Source: Deinococcus rubellus (GTDB taxonomy: Bacteria > Deinococcota > Deinococci > Deinococcales > Deinococcaceae). From it: a stretch of 64,000 nucleotides of DNA. Positions 55,217 to 64,000 of this stretch are shown here, in pieces (position 1 is the stretch's first letter; each line of letters begins with the position of its first letter). The notes beneath the pieces were generated by a model. That model had not been told where the DNA came from. It made no database searches and was given only the letters and a program-made list of their open reading frames with translations. The stretch is from contig NZ_CP104213.1 in NCBI RefSeq assembly GCF_025244745.1, positions 1,295,501 to 1,359,500 on the forward strand, in the 5' to 3' direction. The position numbers and the translations under genes were made by a program.

Positions 55217-55770
55217 GCGCCCAGCCCCACAGCGGCCCGGATCTCGGCACGCAGATCGCTCATGGCTGCCTGCCGTGCGTCCGCGCCGAGACTCAGGGCC
55301 GCGTCGCGCTGGGCGGTCCAGGCAGGCAGTGGCAGCGCCTCCGGCAAGCTGAGCGCCACCTTCTCGCGCAGGGCCTGGGCCAGCATCGGCAGCTCGCTGC
55401 CAGTACTGATCGCCACCGTCACGCCGCCCCGCTCCAGCACCGCCGGAAAGCGCAGGTTGCCTGCGCCCGCCTCGCCCGCATGGTTGACCAGCGCGCCCAG
55501 GGCCAGGGCCAGCCGCGTCACCTCGGCGTTGACGACTGGGCTGCTGGTGCAGGCCACGACGATTCGCATTCCCGCCAGGTCGGCAGGCTCGAAAGCCCGC
55601 TGACAGCAGTCGAAGCCCAGGGCCAGCAGTTCGGGTAACAGGTCGGGCGCAATGACCCGCACGCGCAGGCCCGCCGTCTTCAGCGTCACGGCGCGGCGCA
55701 GGGCCACCGGGCCGCCGCCCACGATCAGCGCCGGTTCGCTGTCCAGATGGAGTATGGCCGCCAGATTCAC
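55213..55770 (-). CDS. Precorrin-2 dehydrogenase / sirohydrochlorin ferrochelatase-like protein
   Basis: 185 aa. [28 protein letters not shown] (Rossmann), [12 protein letters not shown] and [27 protein letters not shown] are the Met8/CysG-N blocks; leads to siroheme. GTG start, since TATACT stands 6 nt before it and the ATG 33 nt upstream lies before the box. Co-translated with hemA, a sensible tetrapyrrole pair. Confidence 0.9.
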
Positions 55771-56024
55771 TGGGGCAGTATAGGCCGCCTCCAGAGGGCG
55801 CAACGTCCCCGACCGAGCGGTCAGAAATGCGTGCTGGCGCGGGTTTGATACATGTTGGCCTCAATTCCGAAACAGCCGGGAAAGCGCCGGAGGGTTCTCC
55901 ACCGTCGTCAACGGACGCGGTTGACCACGCCATTCCTTTACCGCGCAACCCATGGTTGTTGCTTCTCTCTTCAGTCGGGATGCTCAGGGAACCATCCGCA
56001 ATTTGGATGAAGCCCCGGCTCAAT
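55771..56024. other. Gene-free 250-bp region
   Basis: Between the dehydrogenase start and a small membrane gene. The TATACT -10 of the tetrapyrrole operon is at its left edge (55777-55782). Otherwise nothing clear; short A/T patches and a GAAACAGCCGG string are present. Confidence 0.5.
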
Positions 56025-56258
56025 TCACTTTTTGATCCGTCTGACGGTCCGGCGCGGCGGCGGAAACAGCAGCCGCGACACGGCGCGCAGCGGGTAGAAG
56101 GCCAGCGTGCCCACTGCCACGCCGATCAGCACCGCCACGAAGAAATTCCACTCCAGCGCCATCCAGATCGCGATGAAGACGAAGGTTCCCACCGAAGAGG
56201 CCAGTAAAATAGCGTAGCGCCGCGCGTGATCCACCGGGGTCAGCGAGTCGAGGTCCAT
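56025..56258 (-). CDS. Small membrane protein (77 aa)
   Basis: Two helices ([21 protein letters not shown] about 15-35, [19 protein letters not shown] about 39-57) and a strongly basic tail ([12 protein letters not shown]). Divergent from ypdA. No family recognised. Confidence 0.6.
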   Translation of the reverse strand: MDLDSLTPVDHARRYAILLASSVGTFVFIAIWMALEWNFFVAVLIGVAVGTLAFYPLRAVSRLLFPPPRRTVRRIKK

Positions 56259-56361
56259 GCCCTATTTCAGCACACCTTCACCCAGTCAGATGGCCTTCTC
56301 CCCAACGCTGCCGGAAGCCGAACTCACCGTTGCAGCGTAGCGGGCGTGGCACAATTTCTGG

Positions 56362-57399
56362 ATGAACTTGAACGATACGCTCTCTCAACATGGCCTTCAA
56401 AACGGCCTTTTCGATGTCGCCATCGTGGGTGCGGGGCCGGTGGGTCTGGCCGCCGCCATCGCCTGTAAGCGGGCGGGCCTCAGTTACGTGGTGCTGGACA
56501 AGGGCTGTGTGGTCAACGCCATTTTCGACTACCCCACCTACATGACTTTCTTCACCACCGCGCCGGAGCTGGAAATCGGCAATCACCCGATGGTGACGGG
56601 GCACGACAAGCCTGACCGCAAGGACGCGCTGATGTACTACCGCCTGGTGGCGCAGCGTGAGCAGCTCAACATCCGCCAGTACAGCGAGGTGACACGCCTG
56701 CACGCCGCGCCTGCCGGGTTCACCCTGGAAGTCGAGGGCGAGGGCGGCGAGATGGATGTGGTGGAGGCCCGCCGGGTCATCGTCGCCACTGGCTACTACG
56801 ACAACCCATTGCACCTGGGCATTCCTGGCGAGGACGCGGAGAATGTGAGCCACTACTACACCGAGGGCCACCCCTTCTGGCGGCTGAACGTGACTGTGAT
56901 CGGTGCGGGCAACAGCGCCGCTGACGCTGCCCTCGATCTGTGGCGCAGCGGCGCGAAGGTCACGATGGTGGTCCGCGCCTCCGAACTCAAGAGCACCATC
57001 AAGTACTGGGTGCGCCCCGATCTGGAAAACCGCATCAAGGAAGGCAGTATCAAGGCCGTGTTCGAATCGCAGGTGGCCGAGATCCACCCCGAATATGTGC
57101 TGGTGCAGCACCGGGACGGCACTGTGGAGAAGTTGCCGACCCATTTCACCTTTGCCCTGACCGGCTACCGTCCCAAGCTGGATTTCCTCGAAGACCTGGA
57201 TCTGGTAACCCAACCGGACCAGTGTCTGGTGCTGAGTGAGGCCCACGAGAGCAGCGTGCTGGGATTGTTCGTGGCGGGTTCGGCGGGCTACGCGGGCAAG
57301 ACCAATCAGGTATTTATCGAGAATGGGCGCATCCACGCCGAGCAGGCGGTGGCCGAGATTGCGCGGCAGTTGCAAGAGCGCGAAGCGGCGCTGGTGTGA
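56362..57399 (+). CDS. ypdA: YpdA-family bacillithiol disulfide reductase-like flavoprotein
   Basis: 345 aa. Two dinucleotide-binding motifs: [11 protein letters not shown] (23-33, FAD) and [14 protein letters not shown] (about 182, NADPH). The [20 protein letters not shown] and [17 protein letters not shown] blocks are YpdA-specific. In Bacillus and Staphylococcus YpdA the FAD motif is GGGPCG with an essential Cys14; here that position is Val27. The enzyme may use another thiol (Cys in KGCVV) or another substrate. Confidence 0.88.
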   Translation: MNLNDTLSQHGLQNGLFDVAIVGAGPVGLAAAIACKRAGLSYVVLDKGCVVNAIFDYPTYMTFFTTAPELEIGNHPMVTGHDKPDRKDALMYYRLVAQREQLNIRQYSEVTRLHAAPAGFTLEVEGEGGEMDVVEARRVIVATGYYDNPLHLGIPGEDAENVSHYYTEGHPFWRLNVTVIGAGNSAADAALDLWRSGAKVTMVVRASELKSTIKYWVRPDLENRIKEGSIKAVFESQVAEIHPEYVLVQHRDGTVEKLPTHFTFALTGYRPKLDFLEDLDLVTQPDQCLVLSEAHESSVLGLFVAGSAGYAGKTNQVFIENGRIHAEQAVAEIARQLQEREAALV

Positions 57400-57408
57400 G
57401 TGACAGGT

Positions 57409-57426
57409 AACGGGGAGCGGCCCGTT
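57409..57426 (+). terminator. Weak hairpin after ypdA
   Basis: AACGGG-GAGCGG-CCCGTT, 6-bp stem and TTCAC tail, 10 bp past the stop. Possible weak terminator. Confidence 0.35.
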
Positions 57427-57510
57427 TCACGCCGCTGAGATGGGCCAGGTCAATATGGTGTAAACAGAGTTTAGGTCGCCCCGCTACGGCGCTTGCCCCC
57501 GGCCAGTCCT

Positions 57511-57516
57511 TATACT
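57511..57516 (+). promoter_or_regulatory. gatB leaderless -10 box
   Basis: TATACT 7 nt before the ATG, one of the best -10 boxes in the window. No fitting -35 was found at 17 nt. Confidence 0.65.
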
Positions 57517-57523
57517 CCTCCCC

Positions 57524-58958
<1,435 letters not shown>

Positions 58959-58966
<8 letters not shown>

Positions 58967-59654
58967 GGCTGCGCTTCTGAACCCTGCGGCAGTCCGCCGC
59001 GCCGCACTGGTCGCGCTGTGGGTGCAGGTGGTGGCCCTGATCGCTTACGGCATCTATCAGGCGCTGGGCAGCAGCGGCGCGGACCTGCTGCTCAACTCGC
59101 TCGACGTGGTGCTGGCGACCATCAGCCTGGGCCTCTGGACCGCTTTACTGGGCGACTTCTTGCGTGGCGCACAGCCAGGACAGGCACAGCTGGGGGTTCC
59201 CGACCCGCGACTGCGCGTCTTCCGGGCCGTCTACCCCTGGCTGATTGCGTTGCGGGCCGCCATGTGGCTGCTGACCTCGCTGGCCCTGCTGGGCGGCGCG
59301 GGTGATACGGCCAACCCGCTGGCGGTGCTGGTGCTGTTTCTGGTCTGGGGCGGCGGCATCGTGGGCGGCCTGGCGGTCTATACCATCAGCGCGGCCCTGT
59401 TTGCCACCCCCAGCGATGCGGCGGGCCGCGCCCGGCTGCTGACCTGGCTCAACCTCTCGGCGGCCCTCAGCGTGGGTATGACCGTCATGAATGTCTGGCC
59501 GCCCACCGGCTTCCTGCCTGCGCCCGCCCTCACCGATCAGCTCATCTGGGCCGGACTGGGCGTCTTGGATGTGCTGGCAACCCTGCTGGCCCTGCGCGCT
59601 GTGCAGGTCATGCCAGTTCAGGAGTCAGGGGAGCTGACTCAGCAGCGAAATTGA
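58959..59654 (+). CDS. Hypothetical membrane protein after gatB
   Basis: 231 aa from a GTG overlapping the gatB stop. Five to six helices ([21 protein letters not shown] at the start, [14 protein letters not shown] at the end), few charges. Not recognised. The earlier in-frame start is inside gatB and is rejected. Confidence 0.7.
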
Positions 59655-60052
59655 AGTGTGGACGGGACGGACCAGGGGCAATCGTTCTGATCCCTCCCCC
59701 CCGAGTGTGATAGGAGCAGAAAAACCGGAAACGTAGACTGCCTTCCATCTCGGCTGGCTGGGCAAGTCTTCGGCACAGCGCCCACTCCCTGACTGTTCCA
59801 CAGTCTGGAAAGTCGGCGCGGGTGGCCTACCAGGACGCGGGAAGCTCCATCCCGAGCGGACTGGTACAGCTCCGTGGGAGAGCGACCTGCTCCCACTCCC
59901 CACCGGGGAGGGGACTTCTTGGGCAGAACGGACGCCCTTGAGGACGCCTGCCCGCTGGGGGAGGAGAGAGCGCAACGTTCTACTCTCCGATTGCCAACGA
60001 AAACAGCCGGAACGCTTTTGGCACGCTCCGGCTGCTACGGCTTCGTCCCTCC
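59655..60052. other. Gene-free region of about 400 bp
   Basis: No gene convincing on either strand. It holds a stretch of C-runs (CCTCCCCCCC), A-rich GCAGAAAAACCGG and, at its right end, the terminator of the PepSY gene. Confidence 0.55.
60005..60035 (-). terminator. Intrinsic terminator of the PepSY/DUF2271 operon
   Basis: Stem CAGCCGGA/TCCGGCTG (60005-60012 and 60028-60035) extended by CG pairs past one mismatch, followed on the minus strand by TTTTTCGTT. Confidence 0.75.
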
Positions 60053-60688
60053 CTACATCGCCCGCCACATCAGGTAGCCCATCACCAGCCCGCCCACCAC
60101 GATGCCGATCAGCGACGCCGTGCGGACTTTTTTCAAGAACAGCATGAGGCCCAGCCCGGTGAGCGCCACGACGACCAGAAAGACGCCCGACACGTCGATG
60201 ACCCAGCTCCAAGCTCCGCCCGAGTCGCGGCCCTTGTGAAAATCGTTGGCGATGGCCAGCGCACCCTGAGCGTCCACATTGACCGAATACTTCCCACCCT
60301 GATCAAACTGCACGTCGGCGCTGTAGCCGGGCGCGCGAAAGCTCAGGCCGCCCACGCCGCCGCTGTACTGAAAGTCGTCGGCGCTGCCGTGTAGGCCGTA
60401 TTTGGCCCGCAAAAACTCGGCGATCTTGAGGGCGTCGGGCTGGCTCCTTTGAATCCACCCGGCGGGCAGCGTTCCGCTGAGCTGCTGGTGCTTTTCCACG
60501 CCGCCGAAGGTCCAGTTGGGGTGGTTGAGCGTGACCCCGGTGGCCGCAAAAAAGAGAATCAGCAGCAAGCTGAACATCGAGATGTAGGTGTGCAGCCATC
60601 TCAGCCAGACGTTGAGCCTGGCCCTGACGGGGCGTTGGCGCAGGACCGGGCGGGTGGCCGCTGCTGCGGGGCTGGTGTCCTGGGTCAT
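60053..60688 (-). CDS. PepSY-type membrane protein
   Basis: 211 aa. An N-terminal LRWLHTYISMFSLLLILFFAATGVTLNHPNW opening (His residues could hold heme), a periplasmic PepSY-like part (about 70-165) and two C-terminal helices (FLVVVALTGLGLMLFL). ATG overlaps the DUF2271 stop (ATGA). Likely part of an electron-transfer or metal-handling unit with DUF2271 and ApbE. Confidence 0.88.
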   Translation of the reverse strand: MTQDTSPAAAATRPVLRQRPVRARLNVWLRWLHTYISMFSLLLILFFAATGVTLNHPNWTFGGVEKHQQLSGTLPAGWIQRSQPDALKIAEFLRAKYGLHGSADDFQYSGGVGGLSFRAPGYSADVQFDQGGKYSVNVDAQGALAIANDFHKGRDSGGAWSWVIDVSGVFLVVVALTGLGLMLFLKKVRTASLIGIVVGGLVMGYLMWRAM

Positions 60689-61266
60689 GCCTTCTTGCGG
60701 TAGTCCACGCTGACGCTGCTCAGATCGGGGTTCACGCTGCTGTCGAGGGTCTTTTTGAGGGCAGATGTGCCCAGCGTGACCTTCTCGCGCACCAGTCCGT
60801 AGGGGCCATGCTCGCGGGCCACCTCCACGCACACGAAGTAATCGCCCTGCGGGGCCTGGACCTTCTGGTCGGTCTTGCCGTCCCAGACCAGGGTGTACTT
60901 ACCGGGGTTGCGCGTGGGGCTGGACACGGTGGCGACCAGGGCACTGCTCTCGGAAAACCAGCGCCGCAACTCGCTGATGTAGCGGGCGTGCCGACTGGTT
61001 TCGGCCCACAGGCTGAGGGTCCGTACCGGGTTGCCCTTGGCGTCCTCGATGTAGACGGCGACGTAGGGGCGGTTGTAGCGGAATCCGCTGGCCTGCGCCA
61101 GTTCCAGGTTGACGGCCAGTTCCATGCTGCTGGGCAGGGTGGCACTCTTGACGGCTCCCTGGGCGTCAGCCAGGTTGAGCCGGGGCAGGGCCAGGGTGGC
61201 TGCCAGGGCGGCGGAGGCTTTGAGGGCGTGTTCCAGAAAACGGCGGCGGTTGAGGGGATTGGGCAT
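60685..61266 (-). CDS. DUF2271 protein with Tat signal
   Basis: 193 aa. A clear twin-arginine signal (NRRRFLEHALKASAALAATLAL) and DUF2271 body (PYVAVYIEDAKGNPVRTLSLWAE, YTLVWDGKTDQKV, GDYFVCVEVAREHG). Tat export suggests folding with a cofactor before export. Between apbE and PepSY genes, same strand. Confidence 0.88.
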   Translation of the reverse strand: MPNPLNRRRFLEHALKASAALAATLALPRLNLADAQGAVKSATLPSSMELAVNLELAQASGFRYNRPYVAVYIEDAKGNPVRTLSLWAETSRHARYISELRRWFSESSALVATVSSPTRNPGKYTLVWDGKTDQKVQAPQGDYFVCVEVAREHGPYGLVREKVTLGTSALKKTLDSSVNPDLSSVSVDYRKKA

Positions 61267-61288
61267 GGGTGATCTTCCTCCGTGAGGG

Positions 61289-62206
61289 TTAAAGGGGGGT
61301 TAAGGGCAATTGGTGGTGCTGCCAGAAGGCGTTGCTGCGCGGCTGCAGGCCGCCCAGGATCAGCACACCGACGCCCGGTAGCGCGTCGGCCATCGCCAGG
61401 CTCTCGTCTGGTTGCAGCACGCAGAAGGCCGTCGAGAGGGCGTCGGCCTCAGCACAGGTGGGAGCCAGCACCGAAACGGCGCGGGCGGCGGCGGTGGGTT
61501 GTCCGGTGTGTGGGTCGAACAGGTGTGCGCCCCGGTGGGCGTGCCCACTGGTGGCAACGGCCTGATTCTGGATTCTCACGAACAGCAGCGGTTCGCGGTT
61601 GTCAGCCAACTCGCCGGGCGCTTCCACACCCACCTGGACCGTCTTTCGCCCGATGTGGCGCACGTCGCCGCCGATGTTGAGCACCACCTCGCGCACACCA
61701 GGCGACTCGAAGGCTGCCTGCGCTGCCTGGTCGGTGATGTGGCCCTTGGCGTGGGCATTGAAGTTGAGGCCCAGGTCGGTGTGGAGCGTGACCTGGTCGC
61801 CGTCCAGGGTCCAGAGCGGGCGTCGCATCTGCTCCAGCACCCGGCCCAGTTCGCCCGGTTCCGGCTCACCGGAGGCCCACAACTTCGCGAGGGTGTCGGA
61901 GGCCGGGTGAAATGCGCTGCCGGTCAGGGTCATGAAATGCTGGGCCTGGTCCAGCAGTGCGGCGAGGTCGGGCGACACCTGCACAGGCTGGCCGGGCCTG
62001 GCTTGCAGGCGGTTGAGTTCGCTGTCCGGCAGAAAGCGGCTGAAAATGAGTTCCAGCCGGTCGAGTTCGGCCAGCAGGGCGCGCTCGGCAGCGTCCAGGC
62101 ACGTCGCGGTGTCGCCCAGCAGTTGCACTTCCAGTGCCGTGCCCAGCACGCCTTCAAGGCGGCGCAGTCGGCGTCTGGGACGGGTGGGGAGGGAAGGCCA
62201 CTTCAT
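61289..62206 (-). CDS. apbE: FAD:protein FMN transferase (ApbE)
   Basis: 305 aa. ApbE blocks: NFNAHAKGHITD, NIGGDVRHIG, ATSGHAHRG with LFDPHTGQP, and DALSTAFCVL. Transfers FMN from FAD to a Ser/Thr of exported redox proteins; the target motif is not visible in the two downstream proteins. A long upstream open frame is not conserved. No lipobox seen in the chosen start. Confidence 0.9.
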   Translation of the reverse strand: MKWPSLPTRPRRRLRRLEGVLGTALEVQLLGDTATCLDAAERALLAELDRLELIFSRFLPDSELNRLQARPGQPVQVSPDLAALLDQAQHFMTLTGSAFHPASDTLAKLWASGEPEPGELGRVLEQMRRPLWTLDGDQVTLHTDLGLNFNAHAKGHITDQAAQAAFESPGVREVVLNIGGDVRHIGRKTVQVGVEAPGELADNREPLLFVRIQNQAVATSGHAHRGAHLFDPHTGQPTAAARAVSVLAPTCAEADALSTAFCVLQPDESLAMADALPGVGVLILGGLQPRSNAFWQHHQLPLTPL

Positions 62207-62465
62207 GACCTGCCCAGTCTGGCGGGGGTTTGTGAAGATTGTTCGTGGAGTGGATATGGTTTCTGCGTGTGAGGGCAGCGGGTGCCCCGAGGGCATTGGT
62301 CCATGTTCATCAGCACTGCTATCTGTATTGCGGCCTCGACAAACATTCAAGCTTCGTCTATCCATGTCAGGGTCAGATGGAGCGCGGCTAGAGGACTGCC
62401 CAGGATAAATGAACGCCCCGGCGGCTCGACTGTTTCTCACCCCGGCCCGTCACAAGCTGAGGGCC

Positions 62466-63248
62466 ATGAACATCACTTTGCAAGGTCGGCGTGCCCTGGT
62501 GACCGGGGCCAATTCGGGAATCGGGGAAGCGGTGGTGCGGGGACTGGCCGCCGCCGGAGCGCGGGTCGTCATCAACTATGTCTCGCACCCGGAAGCCGCC
62601 GACAAGATCGCCGCCGACATTACCGCAGCGGGCGGCGAGGCGTTCACGGTGCTGGCCGATGTGAGCGACCCGGCGCAGGTGGCCGCCATGTTCGAGCAGA
62701 TTGACGCCCGCTACGGCGGCCTCGACCTTCTGGTCAACAACGCGGGCATTGACGGTGCGCACACCCTGAGCTGGGACGCCGACCCGGTTGCCTGGCTTCA
62801 GGTCATCCGGATCAACCTGTTCGGGGCCTTTTTGTGCGCTCAGCAGGCCCTCAAGCGGATGGTGCCGCAGCGGGGCGGGGTCGTCGTCAACATCACCAGC
62901 GTTCACGAAAAGATCGCCTGGAGCGGTTACAGCGCCTACGCGGCCAGCAAGGGCGGCGAGGAAATGCTGATGAAGACGCTGGCCCAGGAAGCCGCCCCGC
63001 ACGGGGTCCGGGTGCTGGCGCTGGCTCCCGGCGCGGTCCGCACACCGATTAACCAGGCGGTCTGGAGCAATCCCACCTCGCTGGCCGATCTGCTGACCAA
63101 GATTCCGCTGGGCCGCATGGGCGAAACCTCGGACATTGCCAATATGGTGGTGTTTCTGTGCTCCGAGCAGGCCAGTTACGTGACCGGCACCACCGTGTAC
63201 GTGGACGGCGCGATGACCGATTATCCGGAGTTCGCGCACGGGGGCTGA
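62466..63248 (+). CDS. Short-chain dehydrogenase (glucose 1-dehydrogenase-like)
   Basis: 260 aa. NAD(P) motif TGANSGIG (13-20), NNAG, Ser in NITSV and active Tyr158-X3-Lys162 (YAASK), then PGAVRTPIN. Classical SDR; FabG or sugar-dehydrogenase like. CAAGCT 7 nt before the ATG. Upstream 62207-62465 has no gene. Confidence 0.92.
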   Translation: MNITLQGRRALVTGANSGIGEAVVRGLAAAGARVVINYVSHPEAADKIAADITAAGGEAFTVLADVSDPAQVAAMFEQIDARYGGLDLLVNNAGIDGAHTLSWDADPVAWLQVIRINLFGAFLCAQQALKRMVPQRGGVVVNITSVHEKIAWSGYSAYAASKGGEEMLMKTLAQEAAPHGVRVLALAPGAVRTPINQAVWSNPTSLADLLTKIPLGRMGETSDIANMVVFLCSEQASYVTGTTVYVDGAMTDYPEFAHGG

Positions 63249-63286
63249 CCCGAGCAGGTCAATGCAACCGAACCACCCGGATCAGG

Positions 63287-64000
63287 CTAACTCAGTGCCT
63301 GCATCAGATCGGCCTGCAAATCGGCCAGCGCTTCGACGCCCACGCTCATGCGGATACTCTGCGGGGTCACACCAGCGGCGCGGCGGGCAGCCTCGGGCAT
63401 CCGTCCGTGGGTGGTGGTCCAGGGATGCACGACCAGGGTACGGGTGTCGCCCAGGTTGGGAGCCATTCGGATGACTTTGAGGCGTGACAGGAACGCGGCA
63501 GGATCGGCCACCTCGAACGACATCACTGCGCCGAAGCCGCCGCTGAGGTAGCGCTGGGCCAGGTCGTGATGTTCGCTGCTCGATAGCCCCGGATAGTTGA
63601 CCCGGCCCACCCCCGCGTGCGCATTCAGAATTTCGGCCAGAGCCAGCGTCGTCTCGCACTCACGGGTCAATCGCAAAGACAGGGTTTCCAGGCCCAGTGC
63701 GATCAGGTACGCGCTCTGAGGCGGCAGTACCATGCCGAGCTGCGAAGCGCCGAACCAGCGCTGCCGCCAGGCCAGTGCGCCCGCGCCCCGCGCTGCCAGC
63801 AGACTCGGCGCACCGTCCGTGTAAATGGGGTTGCGGCTCAGGTCGTGGGCCGTACCCACCGTGACGCTTCCGCCCAGTACCGAGCCGTGCCCGCTGGCCC
63901 ATTTGGTCAGGCTGTGCGTCACCATATCGGCCCCGAAATCGAGCGGGCGGCACAGCAGCCCCACCCCGCCCCAGGTGTTGTCCACACCCAGCAGGGCTCC
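63287..64000 (-). CDS. Cys/Met-metabolism PLP enzyme, C-terminal part
   Basis: 238 codons seen; the N-terminus lies outside the window. Frame enters with LLGVDNTWGG, the PLP lysine block is THSLTKWASGHG, followed by GVGRVNYPGL and SIRMSVGVEALADL. This is the O-acetylhomoserine sulfhydrylase / cystathionine gamma-synthase group; the GHG after Lys favours the former weakly. No cysteine-beta-lyase evidence. Confidence 0.88.
   Translation of the reverse strand, partial: GALLGVDNTWGGVGLLCRPLDFGADMVTHSLTKWASGHGSVLGGSVTVGTAHDLSRNPIYTDGAPSLLAARGAGALAWRQRWFGASQLGMVLPPQSAYLIALGLETLSLRLTRECETTLALAEILNAHAGVGRVNYPGLSSSEHHDLAQRYLSGGFGAVMSFEVADPAAFLSRLKVIRMAPNLGDTRTLVVHPWTTTHGRMPEAARRAAGVTPQSIRMSVGVEALADLQADLMQALS

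Overview
The window is high-GC bacterial DNA with the gene content of a Deinococcus. It carries an IrrE/PprI metallopeptidase of the radiation-response type, a HspR-type HAIR operator before clpB, a CarH/LitR-type B12 photoreceptor paired with a CRP-family regulator, a bacillithiol reductase-like YpdA, and many genes whose start codon lies only 6-7 nt after a TANNNT -10 box (leaderless transcripts, a known habit of this genus). About 69 protein genes cover nearly all of it. I saw no tRNA, rRNA, CRISPR array or insertion sequence.

Layout. 1-4.9 kb: acetyltransferase tail, DUF697 protein, a one-piece MntA-HepT nucleotidyltransferase/HEPN protein, and a large M16C peptidase. 5.0-8.6 kb: an exported-protein operon (lipoprotein with Ig-like and possible cohesin-like domains, Pro/Ala-rich secreted protein, dockerin protein), then S4 and DUF1684 genes. 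8.6-17.2 kb: comF, a MocR-type regulator lacking the PLP lysine, a BMP-family binding protein, zapE, manA, a Rho_N-like protein, ywbE and a HAD gene. 17.3-24.1 kb: a minus-strand purine cluster purC-purS-cupin-purQ-dinB-(low-GC gap with a small ORF)-purL-purF, with a possible attenuator in front of purC. 24.5-31.9 kb: DUF3006, phosphoesterase, DUF454, nucleotidyltransferase, pnp, an exported cupin and a large membrane protein.

32-39.5 kb: acyl-CoA-binding protein, irrE overlapping a dNTPase gene, a secreted protein, peroxiredoxin-rpiA, and clpB. 39.6-46.1 kb (minus): 5'-nucleotidase, EamA exporter, SRPBCC protein, glycogen phosphorylase, DUF218. 46.3-53 kb (plus): topA, then a coupled operon carH-CRP regulator-SDR-kinase. 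53-56.3 kb (minus): DUF418, hemA and a precorrin-2 dehydrogenase-like gene. 56.4-59.7 kb: ypdA, gatB and a membrane protein. 60-62.2 kb (minus): apbE-DUF2271-PepSY redox operon. 62.5-64 kb: an SDR and the end of a Cys/Met-metabolism PLP enzyme.

The parts most worth attention are the possible cohesin/dockerin pair, the fused type VII-like toxin-antitoxin protein, the PLP-lysine-less MocR protein, the purC leader, the irrE-dNTPase coupling and the TGAGTA operator cluster. All functional statements come from reading motifs; no database search was run.
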